Shown here: positions 1-4,267 of the stretch, piece by piece | Numbering within the stretch: position 1 is the stretch's first letter | Layout: each line of letters opens with the position of its first letter | NCBI GenBank assembly: GCA_023415845.1 | Contig: JAEZJB010000151.1 | Location: 1-5,225 of the forward strand | Length of the DNA: 5,225 bases | Direction of reading: 5' to 3' | From: Chloroflexota bacterium | GTDB lineage: Bacteria; Chloroflexota; Chloroflexia; Thermomicrobiales; UBA6265 | Notes under the pieces: generated by a model | What the model was told of the DNA's origin: nothing | The model's database searches: none | What the model saw: only the letters and a program-made list of their open reading frames with translations | Position numbers and translations under genes: made by a program

Positions 1-258
1 GCGCGTGGCCATGTTCCACACGAACTCGCCGGTCGCCTCGGCGTTGACGAGGCTGTCCTTGCGGCCATTCGACGAGAACGCGATCATCGGCGGGGAGTCA
101 CCAACCGCGTTGAAGAAGCTGTACGGCGCCAGGTTGGGAATGCCCTCTGAGCTCACGGTCGAAATCCACCCAATCGGGCGCGGGGCCACGAGCGCCTTGA
201 ACGGATCGTGCGCCAATCCGTGCCCGTCGCCTGGTTCGTAGAAATGGAAGTCTGTCAT
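1..258 (-). CDS. Flavin reductase-like protein (DIM6/NTAB family), N-terminal part
   Basis: Eighty-six codons are visible, from ATG at 258 to the left edge of the window, so the C-terminal part is missing. The translation begins MTDFHFYEPGDGHGLAHDPF and continues with KALVAPRPIGWISTVS (about residues 21-36), then NLAPYSFFNAV (about 42-52) and KDSLVNAEATGEFVWNM (about 67-83). The PRPIGWIST and NLAPYSFFN blocks are hallmarks of the flavin reductase-like split-barrel family, whose members bind FMN and either reduce free flavin with NAD(P)H or serve as the reductase partner of a monooxygenase. The substrate cannot be inferred. The nearest purine-rich stretch, GGAG at 274-271, lies 12 bases from the ATG, which is long for a Shine-Dalgarno site. 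The gene sits 131 bases downstream of the RibD-C-like gene on the same strand, so it may be in the same unit or have its own promoter. The family call is confident; the role is open. Confidence 0.9.
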   Translation of the reverse strand, partial: MTDFHFYEPGDGHGLAHDPFKALVAPRPIGWISTVSSEGIPNLAPYSFFNAVGDSPPMIAFSSNGRKDSLVNAEATGEFVWNMATR

Positions 259-389
259 GGTCAGGGGGCTCTCCGACAATCGCGCGTGGCAACAGGACGG
301 TCGTGCCGTGTCCCACGACGCAGCCGCTGGCCTTCAGGGTACGCGAAAGTGACCCGCGCCAGCGTCGTCATCCCTGCTCCCTAACCCGG
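259..389. other. Spacer between RibD-C-like and flavin reductase genes
   Basis: One short hairpin is possible: GTCGTG (300-305) with CACGAC (314-319), a 6-bp stem and 8-base loop without a T-run. I see no convincing promoter or terminator, so whether the two genes share a transcript is undecided. Confidence 0.4.
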
Positions 390-971
390 TCAGCGACGCA
401 CGCGATACCGCAGGTGCAGCACCCTGCTCCCCTGCACCTCCTCTTCCGGCCCGTCAAGCAGGTGTTGCGCGTGCAGCGACCCGAAGTAGCGTTTACCCGA
501 ACCGAACACCACCGGCGCCACATCCATCCGCACCTCATCGACCAGCCCCGCCGCAAACACCTGGCCCCCGACATCGCCAGCAGACACCCCGACGACCCGG
601 TCCCTGGCCAGCTCCTGCGCCCTCGCCACGGCCGCCTCGATCCCCTCAACGAAGGAGAACGGCGCGTCAGGATCCCAGCCCTCGGGCTGTCCCCGGTGGG
701 TCACCACCACCACGTGCGGAACGCCGCCCGGCGGGGTCCCGTCCCAGCCGTCCGTCAGGTCGAACACGTGGCGACCCACAATCGTCGCCCCGATCTGGTC
801 CCAGTACGGCCGGATGTAGTCGTACGACGCCTGCGACACATTCAGGGCGCCACTGTCGTCCAACGGCACATCCCCACTCACCAGCCACTCGAACAATGGT
901 CCGGGATCGTCGGCATCATCCGCAATGAACCCGTCCACCGACACCGAGGCATACATCACAACCCTGCCCAC
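390..971 (-). CDS. Dihydrofolate reductase-like (RibD C-terminal domain) protein
   Basis: A complete protein of 193 residues, the usual length for the stand-alone RibD-C/DHFR-like family. Recognisable blocks are SVDGFIA (11-17), the GATIVGRHVFD strand and GR turn (61-71), and GVSAGDVGGQVFAAGLVDEV (128-147) followed by APVVFGSGKRYF (152-163). The GG..~..GLVDE and Pv.fG.G motifs form the NADPH-binding and closing strands of this fold. Members are NAD(P)H-dependent reductases; these small free-standing ones are mostly uncharacterised and should not be equated with folate-pathway DHFR (FolA) or with bifunctional RibD. The start is a GTG at 971, supported by GAGGAGGAG at 986-978, with AGGAGG ending 8 bases before the start. 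It lies 27 bases downstream of the DUF1905 gene on the same strand, which suggests an operon. The stop is TGA at 392-390. Confidence 0.92.
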   Translation of the reverse strand: MGRVVMYASVSVDGFIADDADDPGPLFEWLVSGDVPLDDSGALNVSQASYDYIRPYWDQIGATIVGRHVFDLTDGWDGTPPGGVPHVVVVTHRGQPEGWDPDAPFSFVEGIEAAVARAQELARDRVVGVSAGDVGGQVFAAGLVDEVRMDVAPVVFGSGKRYFGSLHAQHLLDGPEEEVQGSRVLHLRYRVRR

Positions 972-998
972 CGGAATCTCCTCCTCGCTCCGCAGGTT

Positions 999-1295
999 CT
1001 AGCTGAACCGCTCGGTCAGGTGCACCGTCACGCCGTCACCCGCCTGCTTGCCGATCTTCTTCCGCAGCGGCGCCTTCACCGGCACCATCTGCACCCCATC
1101 GCCCCACGGCATGATCGTCGCGGCAAACGGCTCGCCATCGATCGTGCCGCCCACCTTCACGGCCTTCCGCGTCCCCAGCACGTCAACCACCCCCGGCAAC
1201 GGCAGAATCGTCCAGCCTCCAATCGACTGGTCGGTCTCCAGCACCCCGGTCATCGTGAACTCGATCGACTGCGGAAATGAATCAGCACCGGACAC
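999..1295 (-). CDS. DUF1905 domain protein
   Basis: A 98-residue protein made almost entirely of a DUF1905 domain, a small beta-barrel-like domain of unknown function. Typical features are the GGWTILPLP block (27-35), the VGGTIDGEPFAATIMPWGDG stretch (48-67), and MVPVKAPLRKKIGKQAGDGV (70-89). The lRk.iGk..GD.V ending is the most characteristic part. In many relatives this domain is followed by a YdeI-like C-terminal domain, which is absent here. I place the start at GTG 1295 rather than GTG 1301: AGGGAGG at 1307-1301 is a strong ribosome-binding site 5 bases upstream of 1295, but it would overlap the start at 1301. The stop is TAG at 1001-999. It appears to be the first gene of an operon with the RibD-C-like gene. 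No biochemical role can be stated. Confidence 0.85.
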   Translation of the reverse strand: MSGADSFPQSIEFTMTGVLETDQSIGGWTILPLPGVVDVLGTRKAVKVGGTIDGEPFAATIMPWGDGVQMVPVKAPLRKKIGKQAGDGVTVHLTERFS

Positions 1296-1300
1296 GCACA

Positions 1301-1307
1301 CCTCCCT
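1301..1307 (-). promoter_or_regulatory. Shine-Dalgarno site of the DUF1905 gene
   Basis: Read on the minus strand the bases are AGGGAGG, followed by a 5-base spacer and GTG at 1295-1293. This decides the start: the other in-frame GTG at 1301-1299 begins inside this motif and would have no usable spacing. Confidence 0.7.
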
Positions 1308-1553
1308 GCGGCGAATACCAAACGGTCACAACACCCGACAGCATCCCACAGCCCCCTCCCGCCGCACTTCCTCCCGGTTGCGCCGTTTGCCGGCACAGGG
1401 AAACGCAAGGCCGATTGTCTCAATACGAATTTCCCGTAACCTGGCGGGATCTGCTCCGCTCGATGCGTACGAAAGGTAGCGGCAACCCGGCCCGCGCCCG
1501 ATCGACCATGGGAGAGGTGCGCCAGGCGCTCCCGCCACATCAACCCAGCGATC

Positions 1554-1626
1554 ATTCCGCACGAAGTCGCACAAATTCCGCACAAAATACGGCCCAAAAC
1601 CCCCATCAAATCAACGATTGCGGAAT
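1554..1626. repeat. Three TGCGGAAT octamers, two minus and one plus
   Basis: ATTCCGCA, the complement of TGCGGAAT, occurs at 1554-1561 and 1575-1582, exactly 21 bases apart or about two helical turns. TGCGGAAT occurs on the plus strand at 1619-1626. Shorter TGCGGAC copies follow at 1646-1652 and 1690-1696. The second and third octamers sit in an inverted arrangement extended by ACAAATTC (1571-1578) and GAATTTGT (1631-1638). The density suggests protein-binding sites, but the binding factor is unknown. Confidence 0.55.
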
Positions 1627-1646
1627 TAATGAATTTGTGAATTACT
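1623..1646 (+). repeat. Three tandem GAATTnnT octamers
   Basis: Three head-to-tail 8-base units, GAATTAAT (1623-1630), GAATTTGT (1631-1638) and GAATTACT (1639-1646), share five leading bases and the last T. They overlap the plus-strand TGCGGAAT copy. Iterated direct repeats of this size can be regulator half-sites, but no specific regulator can be named. Confidence 0.55.
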
Positions 1647-1722
1647 GCGGACGGACTCCTGGCACCGCGACCAACTACCCAACCACGAATGCGGACACTC
1701 CCCTGCCGTCCACCTCGCTACC

Positions 1723-1741
1723 ATGCAGGTAACACCTGCAT
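1723..1741. promoter_or_regulatory. Perfect palindrome upstream of the DinB gene, likely operator
   Basis: ATGCAGGT-AAC-ACCTGCAT is a perfect inverted repeat with 8-base arms and a 3-base centre, ending 30 bases before the DinB ATG. A weak -10-like TACCAT (1719-1724) overlaps its left edge, and no good -35 is seen. The place and symmetry fit a dimeric repressor site overlapping the promoter or transcript start. As RNA it could form only a short hairpin with a tight 3-base loop and no U-tract, so a terminator is unlikely. The outer ATGCA...TGCAT arms are shared with the two operators at 3271-3318. Confidence 0.5.
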
Positions 1742-1771
1742 CCGAGCGCCACCGTTCCAGGAGACCATTCC

Positions 1772-2332
1772 ATGACCACTGATACGTCCCGCACCGCCAT
1801 CGACGAACTCGTCATCCTCTTCGACCACGTCCTCGAAGAACACGGCTTCGGCTGGGACCACTGGCATTCGATTCTCTGGAACCTCCACAACGTCACCCCC
1901 GACCAGTGGACCGAACTCCCGTCCGGCGGTGGCCGCACCATCCGCGAACTCGTCACCCACCTCGGGGCCACCTTCCTCGTCTATGCCGATCGCACCTTTG
2001 GTGATGGCGCGCGTGAATGGGGCGACCGCATCATCGACGGCATGGGACCTGGTGAAACACCGGAAGAAACCATCGCCTGGCTCCGACGGTCCCACGCCCA
2101 TCTCCGCAGTCGCCTCGCAGCACTCACCGACGACGAACTCGGGGTGATCCGCAAGGCGCCCTGGGGTGACGAATACGAAACTCGCCGCCTCATCGAGCTG
2201 ATGATCCAGCACCCCATCTATCACACCGGCGAAATCAATCACATCCGCGCCCTGCTCCAGGGCAACGACGACTGGGAGCACCAGGACATGGGCCGCGACG
2301 AACCGGTGGCCGATCCGGCCCCAACAACCTGA
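1772..2332 (+). CDS. DinB-family (four-helix, putative metal-binding) protein
   Basis: A complete protein of 186 residues, close to the usual DinB-like length. The probable metal-binding histidines are His63 in TIRELVTHLG (56-65) and His147 and His151 in the IQHPIYHTGEINHIRALL block (145-162). One His in helix 2 plus an HxxxH pair in a late helix is the pattern of the DinB/YfiT-like superfamily. The family was named for a Bacillus DNA-damage-inducible gene. Some relatives are thiol-dependent transferases using bacillithiol or mycothiol, but most have no known reaction, so no substrate is assigned; it is unrelated to DinB DNA polymerase IV of E. coli. The ATG at 1772 has AGGAGA at 1759-1764 with a 7-base spacer. 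The last 20 or so residues are acidic and probably disordered. The gene is monocistronic: divergent from DUF1905, convergent with the HTH-SRPBCC gene, and with a palindrome in its promoter region. Confidence 0.88.
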   Translation: MTTDTSRTAIDELVILFDHVLEEHGFGWDHWHSILWNLHNVTPDQWTELPSGGGRTIRELVTHLGATFLVYADRTFGDGAREWGDRIIDGMGPGETPEETIAWLRRSHAHLRSRLAALTDDELGVIRKAPWGDEYETRRLIELMIQHPIYHTGEINHIRALLQGNDDWEHQDMGRDEPVADPAPTT

Positions 2333-2389
2333 GTGATCACCGCATTGGAGCCATCACCCTGTCTCCGGCGCCAGCAGATGCATCAACAA

Positions 2390-2429
2390 CCGAGCCTCCG
2401 ATCACCTGGCTGGGCGATCGGAGGCTCGG
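2390..2429. terminator. Perfect 14-bp stem-loop between convergent genes, probable bidirectional terminator
   Basis: Arms CCGAGCCTCCGATC (2390-2403) and GATCGGAGGCTCGG (2416-2429) are perfectly complementary around a 12-base loop. It lies 57 bases after the DinB stop and 26 bases after the HTH-SRPBCC stop. Neither side has a classical U-tract; on the minus strand the stem is followed by the moderately T-rich GTTGTTGATG, so it fits the minus-strand gene better. The position between convergent ends supports transcription termination or 3'-end protection. Confidence 0.72.
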
Positions 2430-2455
2430 AAACGGCGGGTGAATGTATGCGGAAA

Positions 2456-3241
2456 TCAGTCCAGCGGCAACGGTTCGCCTGTTTCCAGCATCGTCTTCAG
2501 GCTGGAGAGCAATGGCAGCCATCCACCCGAAACAGCCTCCAGTATCAGGCTCCCCGGCTCGAACCCGTCATGAACCACCGTCAGTTTGACCACCTCACCC
2601 ACTGGCTCGATCTCGAAAGTGACCCTGGAAAGCGGTTCGGCCGCCGCCGTCGCGTTCCATTCCGGGGTGTCGCCATGTTTCGCCAGGAACTCGTCCGTCA
2701 GAGCATGCCAGGTAAAGGACAACCGGTGCGGCCGATCGGCTTCCAGCACCTGCTGGTCCTCCCGGGCCATCACCACATCGCCCAACCGCCAGGCAATCGC
2801 CGAACCCGGTTGCCAGTCCGTCTCGAAGGTCACGCCCCAGTACTGGCTGGTAAAGGCAGGATCGGTCAGCGCCTGCCAGAGTTGGTCCGGCGTTGCCCGA
2901 ATGTAGGTGGTGTAAACGAACGTGTTCTCCATCGCATGCTGCTCCAGGGCGTCCTTCAGGGTGGCCAGCGCGGTGGCACGCTGGCGGTCGAACTGCGTCA
3001 TCCACCGCTCGGCGATGGCGTTGATCGGCACCGGATTCAGGTAATGCAGCTTCTCCCGGCCCTGCATCCGCGTACTGACCAGGTTGGCGCGCTCCAGCAC
3101 GGCAAGATGCTTGCTCACCGACTGCCGCGTCATCGCCAGGCCTGAACAAAGTTCCTGCAGCGACTGCCCGCTGCGCTGGTTGAGCCGGTCGAGCAGTTCG
3201 CGCCGGTGCGGGTCGGCCAGCGCTCGAAACACATCGTCCAT
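2456..3241 (-). CDS. ArsR-type HTH regulator fused to SRPBCC (AHSA1-like) domain
   Basis: A 261-residue two-domain protein. Residues 1 to about 95 are a winged-helix ArsR-type domain: MDDVFRALADPHRRELLDRL opens it, MTRQSVSKHLAVLERANLV (37-55) is the recognition helix, and REKLHYLNP (62-70) is the wing and following strand. The metal-sensing ELCVCDL motif is not intact; ELCSGL (30-35) keeps one Cys, so metal sensing is unlikely. From Met104 a SRPBCC/AHSA1-like domain follows: FVYTTYIRATPDQLWQALTD (108-127), QYWGV (133-137), and a final helix GGWLPLLSSLKTMLETG (239-255). SRPBCC domains form a hydrophobic ligand pocket, so this is probably a ligand-responsive repressor whose ligand is unknown. 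I choose ATG 3241 because the family typically starts here. GGAGG at 3261-3257 is 15 bases away, which is long. ATG 3265 has no Shine-Dalgarno site, and a start at 3304 would lie inside the operators and upstream of the likely transcript start. Confidence 0.9.
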   Translation of the reverse strand: MDDVFRALADPHRRELLDRLNQRSGQSLQELCSGLAMTRQSVSKHLAVLERANLVSTRMQGREKLHYLNPVPINAIAERWMTQFDRQRATALATLKDALEQHAMENTFVYTTYIRATPDQLWQALTDPAFTSQYWGVTFETDWQPGSAIAWRLGDVVMAREDQQVLEADRPHRLSFTWHALTDEFLAKHGDTPEWNATAAAEPLSRVTFEIEPVGEVVKLTVVHDGFEPGSLILEAVSGGWLPLLSSLKTMLETGEPLPLD

Positions 3242-3270
3242 CGCCGCCGCTACGCACCTCCCCATTCGAT

Positions 3271-3290
3271 ATGCAACCAGATGGCTGCAT
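3271..3290. promoter_or_regulatory. Operator 1 of the HTH-SRPBCC gene
   Basis: ATGCAACCAGATGGCTGCAT is an inverted repeat with 8-base arms matching at seven of eight positions and a 4-base centre. It covers the predicted transcription start of the minus-strand promoter. Its centre is 28 bases from that of a near-identical second copy, so the two sites would be on roughly similar helix faces. Autoregulation by the encoded ArsR-type protein is the simplest inference. Confidence 0.65.
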
Positions 3291-3295
3291 GACTC

Positions 3296-3323
3296 ATTAT
3301 GCAACCATCAGGCTGCATGTCAA
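3296..3323 (-). promoter_or_regulatory. Sigma-70-type promoter of the HTH-SRPBCC gene
   Basis: On the minus strand a perfect -35 TTGACA (3323-3318) is followed by a 16-base spacer and CATAAT (3301-3296), which matches TATAAT at five of six positions. Transcription should start around 3290-3288, about 50 bases before the ATG at 3241. This is the best promoter in the window. Its spacer is filled by one operator repeat and its predicted start site is covered by the other. Confidence 0.75.
3299..3318. promoter_or_regulatory. Operator 2 of the HTH-SRPBCC gene
   Basis: ATGCAACCATCAGGCTGCAT has the same 8-base arms as operator 1 and differs only in the 4-base centre. It occupies the spacer between -35 and -10 and touches both hexamers. 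A bound dimer would block RNA polymerase directly. Confidence 0.65.
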
Positions 3324-3361
3324 GATGCCGTCATCAGAAAAGGGCCGTCAATGTCAGCAGC

Positions 3362-3384
3362 GGTCTCCCCACGACTGGGAAACC
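3362..3384 (-). terminator. Possible weak stem-loop after the unknown-function gene
   Basis: On the minus strand GGTTTCCC (3384-3377) can pair with GGGAGACC (3369-3362) across a 7-base loop, with one G-U pair. It lies 32 bases past the stop at 3417 and before the next promoter. No T-run follows directly; CCCTTTT occurs some 20 bases on. Weakly supported. Confidence 0.25.
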
Positions 3385-3416
3385 CGTCCTCCCCCTGCAA
3401 CCTGGCTTCGCGTCGA

Positions 3417-4124
3417 TCAGCCAGCGTCCTCATGACCGGGCGACGGCTCCAGCGCGATCCAGGTCTCGGCAAAGGCCAATATCGCCGAACTTCCGAACCA
3501 GCCCTCGGGATGATGCACCTCACCCACCGCCGCCGTCCCGTTCACGACAATCGCCGCCCGGGCACAGGGCACGGCGATCACCGAGACCTCGAATCCGGTC
3601 GGATAGGTCACCTTCTGGAACACATCGAGCGCATCCCGCCACTCCAGGTCGATGCTGGTCGCCCCCGCCCGGCACGAAATCCGGTGGAAATCCGGCCCCT
3701 CATCCACCTCTTCGAAATGGGCCTCACGCACCGGCAGGTCGTCGATGCCGTGACCGTGAATAGGCTCGTAGTCCTTGTAGAAGTTCACCCAAACGTACGT
3801 CGCCAGCTCGGGGTTGTCGGCAAAGATGCCCACCGGCGCCGCCTCCCCGAGCCCCGTCGCCTCAGGATCGCACCAGATGATCAATACCCTTCCCGTCCCC
3901 GCTGGCGAATACCGGCTGGTCCAGACACTGGCAATCGCAATCACCTCGTCACTCCCCGGCCGGTACAGCACGATCATCGGGTTTTCCCCGGCGATCATCA
4001 CCCCACGCTGCTCGGCGGGCCAGGCCTGCTCGTCTCCGCCCATCACCTCACTCGACCGTTCCTTCACCTCGGTCTGGCTGTCCGTCTCCCCGCCACCGGC
4101 AGCAGCTTCCTCGGCATCACGCAT
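3417..4124 (-). CDS. Protein of unknown function, 235 residues
   Basis: I do not recognise this family. The first 35 or so residues are low-complexity, rich in Ala, Gly and Glu, and probably disordered. The rest looks like a soluble alpha/beta protein: hydrophobic strand-like segments at MIVLY (50-54), VIAIASVW (61-68), RVLIIWC (79-85), TYVWVNFY (109-116), FEVSVIAVPCARAAIVV (178-194) and SAILAFAETWIAL (213-225). Aromatic and His-containing spots include FYKDYEPIHGHG (115-126) and GEVHHPEGWF (201-210). There is no signal peptide or clear membrane segment, and the composition is acidic. The ATG at 4124 has AAAGGGG about 8 bases upstream. A second candidate is ATG 4043 (residue 28), which would remove most of the disordered part but has poorer spacing. 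The gene is read away from the divergent MFS gene and ends upstream of the HTH-SRPBCC promoter. C/G third positions throughout support a real gene. Confidence 0.75.
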   Translation of the reverse strand: MRDAEEAAAGGGETDSQTEVKERSSEVMGGDEQAWPAEQRGVMIAGENPMIVLYRPGSDEVIAIASVWTSRYSPAGTGRVLIIWCDPEATGLGEAAPVGIFADNPELATYVWVNFYKDYEPIHGHGIDDLPVREAHFEEVDEGPDFHRISCRAGATSIDLEWRDALDVFQKVTYPTGFEVSVIAVPCARAAIVVNGTAAVGEVHHPEGWFGSSAILAFAETWIALEPSPGHEDAG

Positions 4125-4167
4125 TGGGCTGACCCCTTTCCAGAACGATCAAAATTCGCTTCGCCAT
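4117..4167 (-). CDS. Possible 16-residue upstream ORF overlapping the unknown gene's start
   Basis: An ATG at 4167 opens the peptide MAKRILIVLERGQPNA, ending at TGA 4119-4117. The stop overlaps the ATG of the 235-residue gene by 8 bases in another frame. GGAG at 4175-4172 lies 4 bases upstream. It could be a leader peptide coupling translation to the next gene, or chance. Too short for coding statistics. Confidence 0.25.
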   Translation of the reverse strand: MAKRILIVLERGQPNA

Positions 4168-4181
4168 CTCGCTCCAGAATA

Positions 4182-4214
4182 TCCTGCCCAACCCCAGGCA
4201 GAACTCCGGCAGGA
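4182..4214. repeat. Inverted repeat in the divergent promoter region
   Basis: TCCTGCC (4182-4188) and GGCAGGA (4208-4214) are perfect 7-base inverted arms 19 bases apart, with a further GGCAG at 4197-4201 inside. They sit between the divergent unknown-function and MFS genes (non-coding 4125-4267) and might be regulator half-sites. Support is limited to symmetry and position. Confidence 0.3.
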
Positions 4215-4254
4215 AGGCATCAGTTCGGCATATCCCGGGCCGTGCCGCCTGCGA

Positions 4255-4260
4255 TACGCT
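4255..4260 (+). promoter_or_regulatory. TAnnnT -10-like box for a leaderless MFS transcript
   Basis: TACGCT ends 7 bases before the A of the MFS start codon at 4268. This is the spacing expected if transcription starts at the ATG itself, as in leaderless genes of actinobacteria and deinococci. No purine-rich ribosome-binding site precedes the ATG, which fits this reading. No convincing -35 is visible. Confidence 0.35.
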
Positions 4261-4267
4261 TGCAGCC

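Larger units (their letters stand above)
1296..1771. other. Repeat-bearing intergenic region between divergent DUF1905 and DinB genes
   Basis: About 475 bases with no convincing gene. Open frames on the minus strand here (start near 1609 or 1583) are Cys- and Arg-rich, match no family I know, and overlap the DUF1905 gene in another frame. The outer parts have normal GC-rich composition. The centre, about 1554-1650, is clearly AT-richer and contains three TGCGGAAT octamers, a three-unit GAATTnnT array and inverted ACAAATTC/GAATTTGT pairs, described separately. Transcription of both flanking genes probably starts in this region. A weak minus-strand candidate is TTGATT (1614-1609) with TATTTT (1589-1584), but the spacer is 19 bases and the leader to DUF1905 would be nearly 300 bases. 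No strong sigma-70-like promoter is evident. Confidence 0.6.

Noticed and set aside
300..319. Hairpin GTCGTG/CACGAC as a terminator of the RibD-C-like gene
   Set aside because: The stem is only 6 bp, lies some 70 bases past the stop, and has no T-run on the minus strand.
303..1280. Plus-strand open frame of 325 codons
   Set aside because: It lies antisense to the RibD-C-like and DUF1905 genes, both of which match known families. Its translation is a His/Arg/Pro-rich product typical of the opposite strand of GC-rich genes.
1250..1609. Minus-strand open frame of 119 codons in the intergenic region, starting MMGVLGRILCGICATSCGMI
   Set aside because: The start looks like a short hydrophobic segment, but the rest is Arg/Cys-rich with no family. 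It overlaps the DUF1905 gene out of frame and has no clear ribosome-binding site.
1554..1646. CRISPR-like or transposon-end interpretation of the intergenic repeats
   Set aside because: The units are only 8 bases with irregular spacing and mixed orientation. There are no spacers of regular length, no target-site duplication and no transposase.
1718..2281. Minus-strand open frame of 187 codons
   Set aside because: It mirrors the DinB coding sequence, which has a clear family match and ribosome-binding site. The Val/Gly/Glu-rich translation is a shadow.
2333..3145. Plus-strand open frame of 270 codons from GTG 2333
   Set aside because: It runs through the terminator stem-loop and antisense to the HTH-SRPBCC gene, and its translation has no recognisable domain.
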